A stretch of DNA of 64,000 nt, taken from assembly GCA_045128275.1 (NCBI GenBank), contig JBGVRH010000049.1:20188-84187 (forward strand), given 5' to 3'. Within the stretch, counting starts at the first letter, position 1, and each line of letters starts with the position of its first letter. Made by a program: the position numbers and the translations under genes. Shown in pieces: positions 1 to 8,304 of the stretch. The notes beneath the pieces are model-generated. The model saw only the letters and a list, made by a program, of their open reading frames with translations. It made no database searches and was not told the DNA's origin. Origin of the DNA: CAMEON01 sp045128275 (GTDB lineage Bacteria; Bacillota; Clostridia; Oscillospirales; CAG-272).

Positions 1-1247
1 ACGGTTCTTACGACGACGCTTCTCTCCAGACCGAGAACGTTGCTGATTACCTCGATTCCAAGTACGTTTACTTCACCTCTACCTCCACCGGTACCTTCGG
101 TATGCAGCTGTACTCCAACCTGTCTGTCCTGAAGGAGAGCGAGAACAACAACGGTATTCTGGCTATCCAGGAGTTCCGTCATGCCTTCAACCTCGCTCTG
201 AACAGAAGCGACATCGTTGAGAAGATCTGGCCCGGCTCTTCCGTTCCTTGCTTCGGTCTGCTGAACGTTGCTTACTACTATGACATCGAGAACTCCCCCG
301 AGCTCGAGGACGGTGGTCAGTACCGTAACGCTCTCGTCGCTAAGGAGGGTATCCTCCGCGCCTACGGCTTCACCCAGGATGCTGACGGTAAGTGGTCCGG
401 CGGCGATCTCGCTGGTCTGTCCACCGAGGATGCTTACGACGCTCTGACCGGTTACAACCCCACCCTGGCCAAGGAGAAAATGCAGGCTGCCATCGACAAG
501 CTGCTCGCTAACCCCGAGGAGTATGGCTACGATGCAAACAAGGACATCACTCTGGTCTACGGTTCTTCTTCCGATTCCGATAAGCAGAGATTCCGCGCAA
601 GCTACCTCCAGGAGGTTCTGGACGGTCTGACCGCCGGCACCGCTCTCGAGGGCAAGATCAAGGTGGTGTTCGACGCTTCCGCCGGCGCTCAGTGGGCTGA
701 GGCATTCCGTTCCGGTGCAACCCAGATCGGTTTCGGCTACGGCTTCTCCGGTAACGCATTCAACCCCTTCGACATCATCGGCGCATTCGTCAACCCCGAT
801 GACGATCTGAACTACCACATGTACTGGGATACCACCGCTATCCCCATGACTCTGACCATGCCCGCAGGTGACTACGCCGGCGCAGGTGAGACCATTGAGA
901 TGAGCATCCAGAACTGGTACTACTGCCTGAACGGTCTGGCTGAGACCGAGAACCAGCCCAAGACCTACAACTGGGGCGAGGGCTTCGCTCCCGTTGAGGC
1001 CCGTCTGATGATCCTCTCCGCTCTGGAGGAGGTCACCATCAAGGAGTCCCGTTCCGTCATGCTGATCGCTGATGGCGGCGGATCCTTCCTGGGCGCTAAG
1101 TTCTCCTACTTCTCCGAGAACGAGCACACCTTCATGGGCTTCGGTGGCATCCGTTACATGGAGGTCAACTACACCGATGACGAGTGGAAGGCCTTCGTTG
1201 CTCAGAACAACAACGACCTGTCCAACGAGTACAAGAAGTCTGAGTAA
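1..1247 (+). CDS. Oligopeptide ABC transporter substrate-binding protein, C-terminal part
   Basis: The reading frame is open from base 3 to the TAA at 1245-1247, so about 414 C-terminal residues are visible and the signal peptide lies outside the window. The segment EFRHAFNLALNRSDIVEKIW is the conserved lobe-hinge segment of family 5 extracellular solute-binding proteins (OppA/DppA). It is the first visible gene of an opp operon followed by both permeases and both ATPases. It should bind peptides outside the membrane and deliver them to the permeases at 1599-4192. The C-terminus is plain (ending KKSE), with no anchor; in Gram-positives anchoring is by an N-terminal lipid, which cannot be seen here. 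Family assignment is firm; substrate is inferred. Confidence 0.9.
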   Translation, partial: GSYDDASLQTENVADYLDSKYVYFTSTSTGTFGMQLYSNLSVLKESENNNGILAIQEFRHAFNLALNRSDIVEKIWPGSSVPCFGLLNVAYYYDIENSPELEDGGQYRNALVAKEGILRAYGFTQDADGKWSGGDLAGLSTEDAYDALTGYNPTLAKEKMQAAIDKLLANPEEYGYDANKDITLVYGSSSDSDKQRFRASYLQEVLDGLTAGTALEGKIKVVFDASAGAQWAEAFRSGATQIGFGYGFSGNAFNPFDIIGAFVNPDDDLNYHMYWDTTAIPMTLTMPAGDYAGAGETIEMSIQNWYYCLNGLAETENQPKTYNWGEGFAPVEARLMILSALEEVTIKESRSVMLIADGGGSFLGAKFSYFSENEHTFMGFGGIRYMEVNYTDDEWKAFVAQNNNDLSNEYKKSE

Positions 1248-1598
1248 TTTCCTCAAAGGATCTTACTGAGATCCATCATTCACGCAAACGGCGGTGAGCC
1301 ATTGTGCTCACCGCTGATTTGCTCGTTTATACGATTTATTTTCCGCGACCCCATTTTCCAAAGAAAACTGCTGTCCCTCCCGAAGGATGGAGCAATCGGT
1401 TTGCGAAACGCCGCTTCAAGCTTGACAGCGGCACAGATCTGACGGTAATAACGGTATATCATCAAATTGAAGGCGAAAAAGATCGCAAGATCATATCGCA
1501 CCGGCGCGATCATCGCGCGCTCAGGACCTTGTCCTGGTTGAATCAAAAGGTCCGAGAGCTATGAACTTGGAAAACAACAAAACAGAGGAGAAAAACCT
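1248..1598 (+). other. 351-bp spacer between binding protein and permease, with a hairpin
   Basis: No convincing gene lies here. A perfect 9-bp stem with a 6-nt loop occurs at 1291-1314 (GCGGTGAGC / GCTCACCGC). It is not followed by a clean T run, so it fits a partial terminator or 3'-end stabiliser that keeps the binding-protein message more abundant than the downstream permease message, an arrangement known from other opp/dpp operons. The rest (1320-1580) contains short overlapping reading frames without ribosome binding sites. The AGAGGAG before oppB sits at 1584-1590. Confidence 0.55.
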
Positions 1599-2606
1599 AT
1601 GTATATGTTTAAATATGTGTCGAAGCGCTTAGGCTTGATGCTGTTCACATTCATCATCATTTTTACGATGTGCTTTGTGCTGATCAAGCTTCTGCCCATT
1701 CCGACCAACGCGCTTCCGGGTCAGGACCCCGAGATCATCATGAAGACCCTGGAAGGAAGAGGTTGGATCACCAACATCCGAGAGGGTGAGAATGGTGTCT
1801 GGGAGTACGACCGCGTGCCGATCCTCATCCAGTACGGTACCTACCTGAAGCGAATCGTCACCCAGGGCGACTTCGGTCTCGTCACCACCTACGGCGAGTA
1901 CCTCAACATGAACATCTGGGAGGTTTTTGTGAACCATCTGCCCCCCACGATCCTCATCAATATCTACTCCACGCTGATCGGTGTGCCGATCGGTCTGGGT
2001 CTGGGTATTCTGGCCGCGCTGAAGAAGAACAAGTGGCAGGATCAGCTCATCAACATCTTCATCATCCTGTTGATTTCGGTTCCCTCCATCGTGCTGGCTC
2101 TCATGCTCCAGTACGTGTTCTGCTTCAAGCTGGGCTGGTTCCCCCTGACTATGTCCACGAGTAACGAATACTTCACCTGGGAAGTGTTCCGCTCCATGAT
2201 CCCCGCCGTCTTCGCTCTGTGCCTGGGCTCCATCGCGGGCTACGCGCGCTATACCCGCGCCGAGCTGTCCGAGGTGCTGACGGGCGAGTTCATGCTGCTG
2301 GCCAGAACCAAGGGTCTGACCAAGGGACAGGCTATCTACCGTCACGCCATGCGTAACTCCATGGTTGTCATCTTCCCCTCGATCCTCAGTGAGTTCGTCT
2401 CGGTTCTTTCGGGTTCGCTGATCATCGAGAAGATGTTCGGTATCAACGGTGTGGGCGGTCTGTACCTGAACTCCATTACCTTCCAGGACTACGACTTCTT
2501 TATGCTGCTGTCGGGCTTCTATACCCTGGTCAGCCTTACTGCGGGTATCGTCATTGATATCAGCTACGGTTTCATTGATCCTAGAATCAGAATGGGGGCT
2601 AAGTAA
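1599..2606 (+). CDS. oppB: Oligopeptide ABC transporter permease, OppB/DppB type
   Basis: A 335-residue inner-membrane permease of the binding-protein-dependent transport family. It has an N-terminal membrane segment (about residues 9-29), a periplasm-facing stretch, then five further hydrophobic segments. The cytoplasmic coupling (EAA) loop is seen around residues 215-250 as RTKGLTKGQAIYRHAMRN, the typical OppB form that docks on the ATPases. The start ATG follows an AGAGGAG site. The length is close to the usual 305-335 residues, so unlike its partners this subunit is not enlarged. oppC begins 2 bp after its stop, so the two are translationally linked. Confidence 0.93.
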   Translation: MYMFKYVSKRLGLMLFTFIIIFTMCFVLIKLLPIPTNALPGQDPEIIMKTLEGRGWITNIREGENGVWEYDRVPILIQYGTYLKRIVTQGDFGLVTTYGEYLNMNIWEVFVNHLPPTILINIYSTLIGVPIGLGLGILAALKKNKWQDQLINIFIILLISVPSIVLALMLQYVFCFKLGWFPLTMSTSNEYFTWEVFRSMIPAVFALCLGSIAGYARYTRAELSEVLTGEFMLLARTKGLTKGQAIYRHAMRNSMVVIFPSILSEFVSVLSGSLIIEKMFGINGVGGLYLNSITFQDYDFFMLLSGFYTLVSLTAGIVIDISYGFIDPRIRMGAK

Positions 2607-2608
2607 TC

Positions 2609-4192
2609 ATGGAAAACTACAATTTACAGAATATCCCCGCTGAAAAGTTCCGATTTGCTCAGAAGAGCGACCTGTATCACGACAGCAAGTTCGAGACCAA
2701 GCCCGTTACCTACTTCCAGGGCGCGTTCCGCCGCTTCAGCAAGAACAAGGGCGCCGTTGTGGGCGGTATCGTGATCTCGATTCTGATTCTTTTCGCCATC
2801 ATCGCCCCCTTCTTTACCCCCTTCAAGCCCGCCTACTACGATATGGTCTACGCCTACGTGACCCCCAAGAACAACCTGTTCGTCAATGCGGGCATCGATT
2901 TCTGGGATGGCTGCCGCGTCAAGGACACCAACAGGATCGGCTATCTGAAGGATCTGGCTATCGCCAGCGAAACCGGCCGCGAGGTCATCAAGCGCGGTGA
3001 ATACACCGTCAGTCCCGATGGCTCCAACTATACCTACCGCTACGACACCTACTACGGTGTGGGCTTCGGTAAGTATAAGATCATCTCCCAGGCCGAGTTT
3101 GAGGCCATCCAGGAGTACCAGAACAGAACGGGGAAGCAGGTGCTGTACCCCGTGGTCAAGTTCGCTGACAGACCGACTCTGGAGAAGAACAAGTACGACG
3201 CCAATATCTACTACCAGGTCGAGAATCCCAACGCCGCTACCCTCCGTCCCAAGCTGGACGCGGATGGCAACATCATCCCCAACTACTGGAAGTATGAGGT
3301 CACCGAGGATAACGGCCTGATCCCCGAGTACAACTCCCTTCGTATCGAGGGCGAGGACGGTATCCGCGAGGACGGCAAGCAGTATTACTATGCCTACGGC
3401 CGTAAGGTTGACGGCGGTATCGAGGTCAGAGCCGAGTACTACGAGTACTACACCTACCAGCATACCGAGGTCAAGAAGGACGGCATCGAGGAGCCTCTCT
3501 TCACCTTCGGTACCACCCAGACCGGTAAGGATATCTTTGCCTGCCTGGCCTACGGTGCCCGCTTCTCCTTCATCTTCGCGTCCGTGGTCGCTGTGGTGAA
3601 CTTCATCGTCGGCGTGATCTGGGGCTCCATCTCGGGATACTTCGGCGGCAAGGTGGATCTCTTCATGGAGCGATTCTCCGAGATCCTGGGCTCCGTGCCG
3701 ACCATCATCGTCATTACCCTGTTGAAATACCACATGGGCTCAACCAGCCAGGTCATCGTCTTGTTCATCGCGTTCTTCGCTACGGGATGGATCGGCATGG
3801 CAGGTCGAACCCGTATGCAGTTCTACCGCTTCAAGAACCAGGAGTACGTCCTGGCGGCCAGAACCCTTGGTGCGAAGGACTCGAGAATCATGTTCAAGCA
3901 TATCTTCCCCAACGGTCTTGGTACCATCGTGACCAGCGTAGCCCTCGTCATTCCTTCCATGATCTATTCGGAGACCAGCTTTACCTACTTGGGTATCATC
4001 AACCTGGAGGCAGGCAACACCACCAGTGTGGGTACGCTGATCGCCGCGGGACAGCAGTCCATCATGGCAAACGCCGGATACGTGGCACTCTTCCCCTGTA
4101 TGTTCCTGGTTCTTTTGATGCTCAGCTTCAACCTGTTCGGTAACGGACTGCGCGACGCCTTCAACCCGTCGCTGAGAGGATCGGAGGATTAA
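2609..4192 (+). CDS. oppC: Oligopeptide ABC transporter permease, OppC/DppC type, with large extracytoplasmic insertion
   Basis: A permease partner of OppB, 527 residues where about 300 is usual. The first membrane segment is at about residues 46-72. The conserved core resumes near residue 301 with FGTTQTGKDIFACLAYGARF, the counterpart of the usual LGTDELGRD..SR.LYGAR sequence, followed by five membrane segments. The EAA loop is at about 397-437 (LAARTLGAKDSRIMFKHIFP). The extra roughly 200 residues (about 80-298) lie between the first membrane segment and the core. They are rich in Tyr, Asp, Glu and Lys and would face outside the cell by the family's known topology. Spacing to oppD is 2 bp. 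The permease role is secure; the role of the insertion is unknown. Confidence 0.92.
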   Translation: MENYNLQNIPAEKFRFAQKSDLYHDSKFETKPVTYFQGAFRRFSKNKGAVVGGIVISILILFAIIAPFFTPFKPAYYDMVYAYVTPKNNLFVNAGIDFWDGCRVKDTNRIGYLKDLAIASETGREVIKRGEYTVSPDGSNYTYRYDTYYGVGFGKYKIISQAEFEAIQEYQNRTGKQVLYPVVKFADRPTLEKNKYDANIYYQVENPNAATLRPKLDADGNIIPNYWKYEVTEDNGLIPEYNSLRIEGEDGIREDGKQYYYAYGRKVDGGIEVRAEYYEYYTYQHTEVKKDGIEEPLFTFGTTQTGKDIFACLAYGARFSFIFASVVAVVNFIVGVIWGSISGYFGGKVDLFMERFSEILGSVPTIIVITLLKYHMGSTSQVIVLFIAFFATGWIGMAGRTRMQFYRFKNQEYVLAARTLGAKDSRIMFKHIFPNGLGTIVTSVALVIPSMIYSETSFTYLGIINLEAGNTTSVGTLIAAGQQSIMANAGYVALFPCMFLVLLMLSFNLFGNGLRDAFNPSLRGSED

Positions 4193-4194
4193 GT

Positions 4195-6426
4195 ATGAAT
4201 AAAGAAGTCAAATTATCAGTCAATAATCTGAGGATCTCCTTCCGCACGGACGCCGGTAAGGTGCAGGCGGTACGCGATATCTCCTTCGACCTCTACAAGG
4301 GCGAGACTCTGGCCATCGTGGGCGAGTCGGGCTCGGGTAAGTCGGTTACCTCCAAGGCCATCATGGGTATCTCCGCCGTGAACTCCATCCACGAGGGCGG
4401 CGAGATCCTCTACGACGGCCAGGATCTGGTGCGCATCCCCGAGGAGGAGATGCACAAGCTCCGCGGCGATAAGATCGCCATGATCTTCCAGGATCCCCTG
4501 TCCTCTCTGAACCCCATCATGCGCATCGGTAAGCAGATCACCGAGGCCATGCTCCTCAAGAACAAGGCCAACCGCAAGGAAGGCCGCGCGACCTTCAACA
4601 GCATGCTGGAGACCCTGTCCGTGATGATGAAGATGGCCCTCGCCGCCAACCCCGGCGCGAAGGTCTCGGTCGCGGAGGTGGACAAATATATCAAGACCTT
4701 CGACGACTTCAACATCCAGGCCAACAAGCTGGAGAACAGCTATAACGACGCCCGTACCGCCGCCGAGGAAATGATCGCCGGTATCGAGGATCTGCTGTTC
4801 ATGACCGAAAAGAAGCAGAAGGTCGACGTGATCTCCGCGCTGAACCTCATTTCCCGCAGACTGGGCGAGATCAACGACAAGTATTTTGTCGCGGATAACG
4901 CCGAGATCCTCAAGGCTCACGCCGCCGCCATCAAAAAGGCCAAGCGCACCGAGAAGAAGAAGGTCAAGCTGTCCGATTCCGTCAAGAAGCTGGTGGGATC
5001 GGGTGCTTCCAAGAAGGAAGCCTCTCCCGAGACCGTGGCAGTCCTGGAGGCTCTCAAGGAGACCGCCCAGACCATGCTGGATCTGCCCCGCTACAACTTC
5101 TTCCGCATCGGTTACTACGTGTACAAGCATCCCGAGACAGATCTGAGCCGTATGCCCGCCGACGAGGCCAACGAGATGGCCATTCAGTTCCTGGAGCAGG
5201 ATTTCCTGCATTCCTTCATGGAGCTGGAGAAAATCGCGGTTCTGTATTCCTTCAATAAGACCCTGGAGAATAAGAAGCACGCCATCAAGGAGCTGCAGCA
5301 GGCCATCGCCTACTTCAAGGCCGGCGGCTTTACCGAGCAGGCTGCTGAGGCTCTCTGCAAGAGCCTGAACAAGTGCGTGCTGGCAGCCATTGATCCCCTG
5401 GCCGTTATCAAGGATAACGTGGCCTATACCTTCGGCGGCGCTCTTGAGAGAGAAGTGGAGAAGTACTTCTTCTATATCAAGAACAACCCCAAGGAGGAGG
5501 CTCGCTTCGCCCGCCAGACCGCCAAGAGAGAGGCTCTGCTGGCCAAGGGGAGGAAGGTCGACTGGAAGGTCATCCCCAAGTCGGTCATCGAGCCTGAGGT
5601 GCAGATCGAGTCCATCGTCTCGGTACTGGGCCGCGTGCTGGCCAAGTTTGAGGCCGACGTAGCCAACGCCGACAGCTTCGACGCAGACAAGCGTTGCGTT
5701 GAGATCATCGACTACCTCAAGGAGAAGGCCTCCCAGGTGGTCTATACCCTCACCCCTCGGATCGCCAAGGAAAAGGCCATCAAGCTCATGGAGGAGGTCG
5801 GTATCCCCGAGGCAAGAATGCGCTACAGACAGTACCCCTTCGAGTTCTCGGGCGGTATGCGTCAGCGTATCGTTATCGCCATCGCCCTGTCGGCTAACCC
5901 CGATATCCTGATCTGTGACGAGCCTACCACCGCTCTGGACGTGACCATTCAGGCGCAGATTCTGGAGCTGATCAACAAGCTGAAGCGGGAGCACAACCTG
6001 TCCATCATCTTCATCACCCATGACCTGGGTGTCGTGGCCAACATGGCGGATCGTATCGCCGTTATGTACGCGGGTAAGATCGTGGAGTACGGTACGGCTG
6101 AGGAGGTCTTCTACGATCCTCGGCACCCCTACACCTGGGCCCTACTCTCCTCCATGCCCGATCTGGACACCAACGAGAAGCTGGATGCCATCCCCGGTAC
6201 GCCCCCCAATATGATCTATCCTCCCGTGGGCGACGCGTTTGCCGAGCGAAACAAGTACGCCATGGAGATTGACTTTGAGATGCAGCCTCCCATGTACGAG
6301 GTTTCCCCCACGCACTATGCCGCTACCTGGCTGCTCCATCCCAACGCCCCCAAGGTGGAGATTCCCAAGATCATTACCGAGCGTATCAAGCGAATGAAAG
6401 AAAGAGGAGGCAACCATGGAGAATAA
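4195..6426 (+). CDS. oppD: Oligopeptide ABC transporter ATPase, OppD/DppD type, with about 400-residue insertion
   Basis: An ABC ATPase of 743 residues; the family is usually 320-350. Walker A is GESGSGKS at 43-50, Q-loop Gln99 in IFQDP, signature SGGMRQR from 552, Walker B ICDEP with Asp575/Glu576, and H-loop His609. All catalytic parts are intact. About 400 extra residues lie between the Q-loop and the signature, roughly 120-530. They are mostly charged and helix-favouring (many Lys/Glu/Ala), so the insertion enters the helical subdomain. The C-terminal extension typical of OppD, which normally carries an Fe-S or recognition segment, is present without the usual Cys cluster. The gene overlaps oppF by 11 bp. 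Codon use matches its neighbours, which argues against a recent insertion. Confidence 0.92.
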   Translation: MNKEVKLSVNNLRISFRTDAGKVQAVRDISFDLYKGETLAIVGESGSGKSVTSKAIMGISAVNSIHEGGEILYDGQDLVRIPEEEMHKLRGDKIAMIFQDPLSSLNPIMRIGKQITEAMLLKNKANRKEGRATFNSMLETLSVMMKMALAANPGAKVSVAEVDKYIKTFDDFNIQANKLENSYNDARTAAEEMIAGIEDLLFMTEKKQKVDVISALNLISRRLGEINDKYFVADNAEILKAHAAAIKKAKRTEKKKVKLSDSVKKLVGSGASKKEASPETVAVLEALKETAQTMLDLPRYNFFRIGYYVYKHPETDLSRMPADEANEMAIQFLEQDFLHSFMELEKIAVLYSFNKTLENKKHAIKELQQAIAYFKAGGFTEQAAEALCKSLNKCVLAAIDPLAVIKDNVAYTFGGALEREVEKYFFYIKNNPKEEARFARQTAKREALLAKGRKVDWKVIPKSVIEPEVQIESIVSVLGRVLAKFEADVANADSFDADKRCVEIIDYLKEKASQVVYTLTPRIAKEKAIKLMEEVGIPEARMRYRQYPFEFSGGMRQRIVIAIALSANPDILICDEPTTALDVTIQAQILELINKLKREHNLSIIFITHDLGVVANMADRIAVMYAGKIVEYGTAEEVFYDPRHPYTWALLSSMPDLDTNEKLDAIPGTPPNMIYPPVGDAFAERNKYAMEIDFEMQPPMYEVSPTHYAATWLLHPNAPKVEIPKIITERIKRMKERGGNHGE

Positions 6427-7606
6427 TCGTGAAGTATTGTTGAAAGTGGAGCACCTCTGCCAGTATTTCCGCCTGGGACGCAAGGACCTGAAGGCCGTTG
6501 ACGACGTCAGCTTCGAGATCCACAAGGGTGAAACCTTCGGTCTCGTGGGCGAGTCGGGCTGCGGAAAGACCACTACGGGCCGCTCCATCATCAAGCTGTA
6601 TAACATCACCTCGGGTAACGTATACTTCAAGGGCCGCCGCATCGGCGCGGGAACCCGCTCCTACAAGGATGCCATCCAGCAGGCCAAGAAGGATCTCGAG
6701 GCCAAGAAGATCACCAAGGATGAGTACAATGAGATCGTAGCCCGCAACAGAGCCCTCATCAAGGATGCCAAGCTGGACAGCAAGGCCGTGGATAAGGAGT
6801 ACGCCGCTACCCTGGTCAAGGAGCTGGAGGCTCGCTACGCCGAGATGATCGCCAACGCTCCCGATGAGGAGACCCGCAAGGCCCTCGTAAACGAGTATAA
6901 GAACCGTGTCCGCGTGGCCAGAAAGAGCAAGCTGATCACCCAGATCCAGATGATCTTCCAGGATCCCATCGCGTCTCTTGACCCCCGTATGACCGTCCGC
7001 GACATCATTGCCGAGGGCCTGGTCATCAACGGCATTACCGATCAGGAGTATATCAACCAGAAGGTCTACGAGATCCTCGAGACGGTCGGTCTGGTGCGGG
7101 AGCACGCGGATCGTTACCCCCACGAGTTCTCGGGCGGTCAGCGTCAGCGTATCGGTATCGCAAGAGCCGTCGTCATGCAGCCCGAGATGATCATCGCAGA
7201 CGAGCCCATCTCGGCTCTGGACGTGTCCATCCAGGCACAGGTCATCAACCTGCTCAACGACCTCAGAGAGCGTCTGGGCCTGACCATCCTGTTCATCGCC
7301 CACGACCTGTCGGTGGTTAAGTACTTCTCCGACCGTATCGGCGTTATGTACTTCGGTAAGATGGTGGAGCTGGCGGACTCCGACGAGCTCTTCAAGAACC
7401 CCCTGCACCCCTATACGAGATCCCTGCTTTCGGCTATTCCTCTGCCCGATCCCGTATACGAGAAGCAGCGCGTCAGAATTCACTACAACCCCATCGCTGA
7501 GCATGACTATTCGGTGGATGCTCCCTCCTTCCGCGAGATCACGCCCGGACACTTCGTCCAGTGTAACGACGCTGAAGAGGCCAAGTACAGAGAGATGCTC
7601 AAGTAA
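6416..7606 (+). CDS. oppF: Oligopeptide ABC transporter ATPase, OppF/DppF type, with helical insertion
   Basis: The second ATPase of the transporter, 396 residues. Walker A is GESGCGKT with Lys51, Q-loop Gln182 in IFQDPIASLDP, signature SGGQRQR from 239, and Walker B ADEP with Asp262. Between Walker A and the Q-loop there are roughly 95 extra residues (about 80-175), Lys/Glu/Ala-rich and probably helical. This is a different place from the OppD insertion. The C-terminal region (PLHPYTRSLLSAIPLPDP) is the standard OppF/DppF tail. It starts inside the end of oppD (11-bp overlap) behind AGAGGAGG. It pairs with OppD as a heterodimeric motor on the inner membrane face. Confidence 0.93.
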   Translation: MENNREVLLKVEHLCQYFRLGRKDLKAVDDVSFEIHKGETFGLVGESGCGKTTTGRSIIKLYNITSGNVYFKGRRIGAGTRSYKDAIQQAKKDLEAKKITKDEYNEIVARNRALIKDAKLDSKAVDKEYAATLVKELEARYAEMIANAPDEETRKALVNEYKNRVRVARKSKLITQIQMIFQDPIASLDPRMTVRDIIAEGLVINGITDQEYINQKVYEILETVGLVREHADRYPHEFSGGQRQRIGIARAVVMQPEMIIADEPISALDVSIQAQVINLLNDLRERLGLTILFIAHDLSVVKYFSDRIGVMYFGKMVELADSDELFKNPLHPYTRSLLSAIPLPDPVYEKQRVRIHYNPIAEHDYSVDAPSFREITPGHFVQCNDAEEAKYREMLK

Positions 7607-7620
7607 TTGACGGACGGTTA

Positions 7621-8046
7621 TTGACAGTGAAACAGGAAAACAAGGAAAAACTCATAAAATACGCCGTTTGCTTCGGGATCGAAGTGGTGATCGCGTTTCT
7701 GGTGATCTGGTCCAAGGGCTTTTTCACCGACAGCGCGGCCGTCAATCTCCAGATCCTGGCGGATGCCTTCTTCGTGGCGGGTATTCTGATGACTCTCTTC
7801 GCGGGTATGCTCTTTATCAGCGGCGAGGGGGCGCTCATCGGTATCGGCTTCGTTCTCCGTAACGTAGTCCTTGCCTTTATCCCCATGGGAAGAGCCAGAC
7901 ACGAGCTCTACGCCGACTATCGCGCCCGCAAGCTCAGCGAGGCCAGGGAGCGGGATAACAGCAGTATTTTGGTAACAGGTCTTTTCTTCCTGATTGTTGG
8001 AGTCATCCTCACGGCTATCTGGTACGTGACATTCTACAATGTATAA
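7621..8046 (+). CDS. Small membrane protein, DUF3899-like
   Basis: A 141-residue protein with three hydrophobic segments: about 10-28, 41-65 (DAFFVAGILMTLFAGMLFIS) and 113-137. A basic cytoplasmic stretch (RARHELYADYRARKLSEARER) lies before the last one. The DAFFVAGIL..L.G segment resembles DUF3899 membrane proteins, a family of unknown function. The predicted start is TTG at 7621; GTG at 7627 is equally possible, and no strong Shine-Dalgarno is visible. It lies 14 bp after oppF on the same strand and ends just before a terminator, so it is probably the last gene of the opp transcript. The function is unknown. Confidence 0.72.
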   Translation: MTVKQENKEKLIKYAVCFGIEVVIAFLVIWSKGFFTDSAAVNLQILADAFFVAGILMTLFAGMLFISGEGALIGIGFVLRNVVLAFIPMGRARHELYADYRARKLSEARERDNSSILVTGLFFLIVGVILTAIWYVTFYNV

Positions 8047-8053
8047 TCCCAAA

Positions 8054-8098
8054 GTCGGGGCAAGTGCATAGCAAAATGCGGTTGCTCCGGCTTTTTTT
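8054..8098 (+). terminator. Intrinsic terminator after the opp operon
   Basis: A 16-position imperfect stem (8054-8069 with 8076-8091, including G-U pairs) closes a 6-nt loop and is followed by seven T residues at 8092-8098. It ends the oppB-F and DUF3899-like transcript. Confidence 0.85.
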
Positions 8099-8304
8099 CG
8101 AATGTGATTCCGACACCACCCCCCGACGTGATGAGCGGTGATACAATGGCGGGAGACCAGATAATCGAGGGAACCCCTGCCGAGGCAGAGGAGTTCGTAG
8201 AGATGCTGAGAAGCAACCGACTCCCGGATGAATGATGTATTTCCGTAAAAAAAGATGGAACCGTTGGGTTTCATCCTTTTTCGGCAAAAGAAAGGATCGA
8301 GTCT

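Noticed and set aside
1280..1564. Two overlapping 86-88-residue frames on opposite strands
   Set aside because: They overlap each other and the hairpin, lack start sites, and show no family features.
4216..6126. 636-residue minus-strand frame opposite oppD
   Set aside because: A shadow of GC-rich codons; no ribosome binding site, low-complexity Leu/Gly/Asp sequence, and the plus strand has intact ABC motifs.
8104..8235. Small plus-strand frame (34-43 residues, ending RSNRLPDE)
   Set aside because: It looks protein-like but has no ribosome binding site and no recognised family; left as unassigned spacer before the DUF4091 gene.
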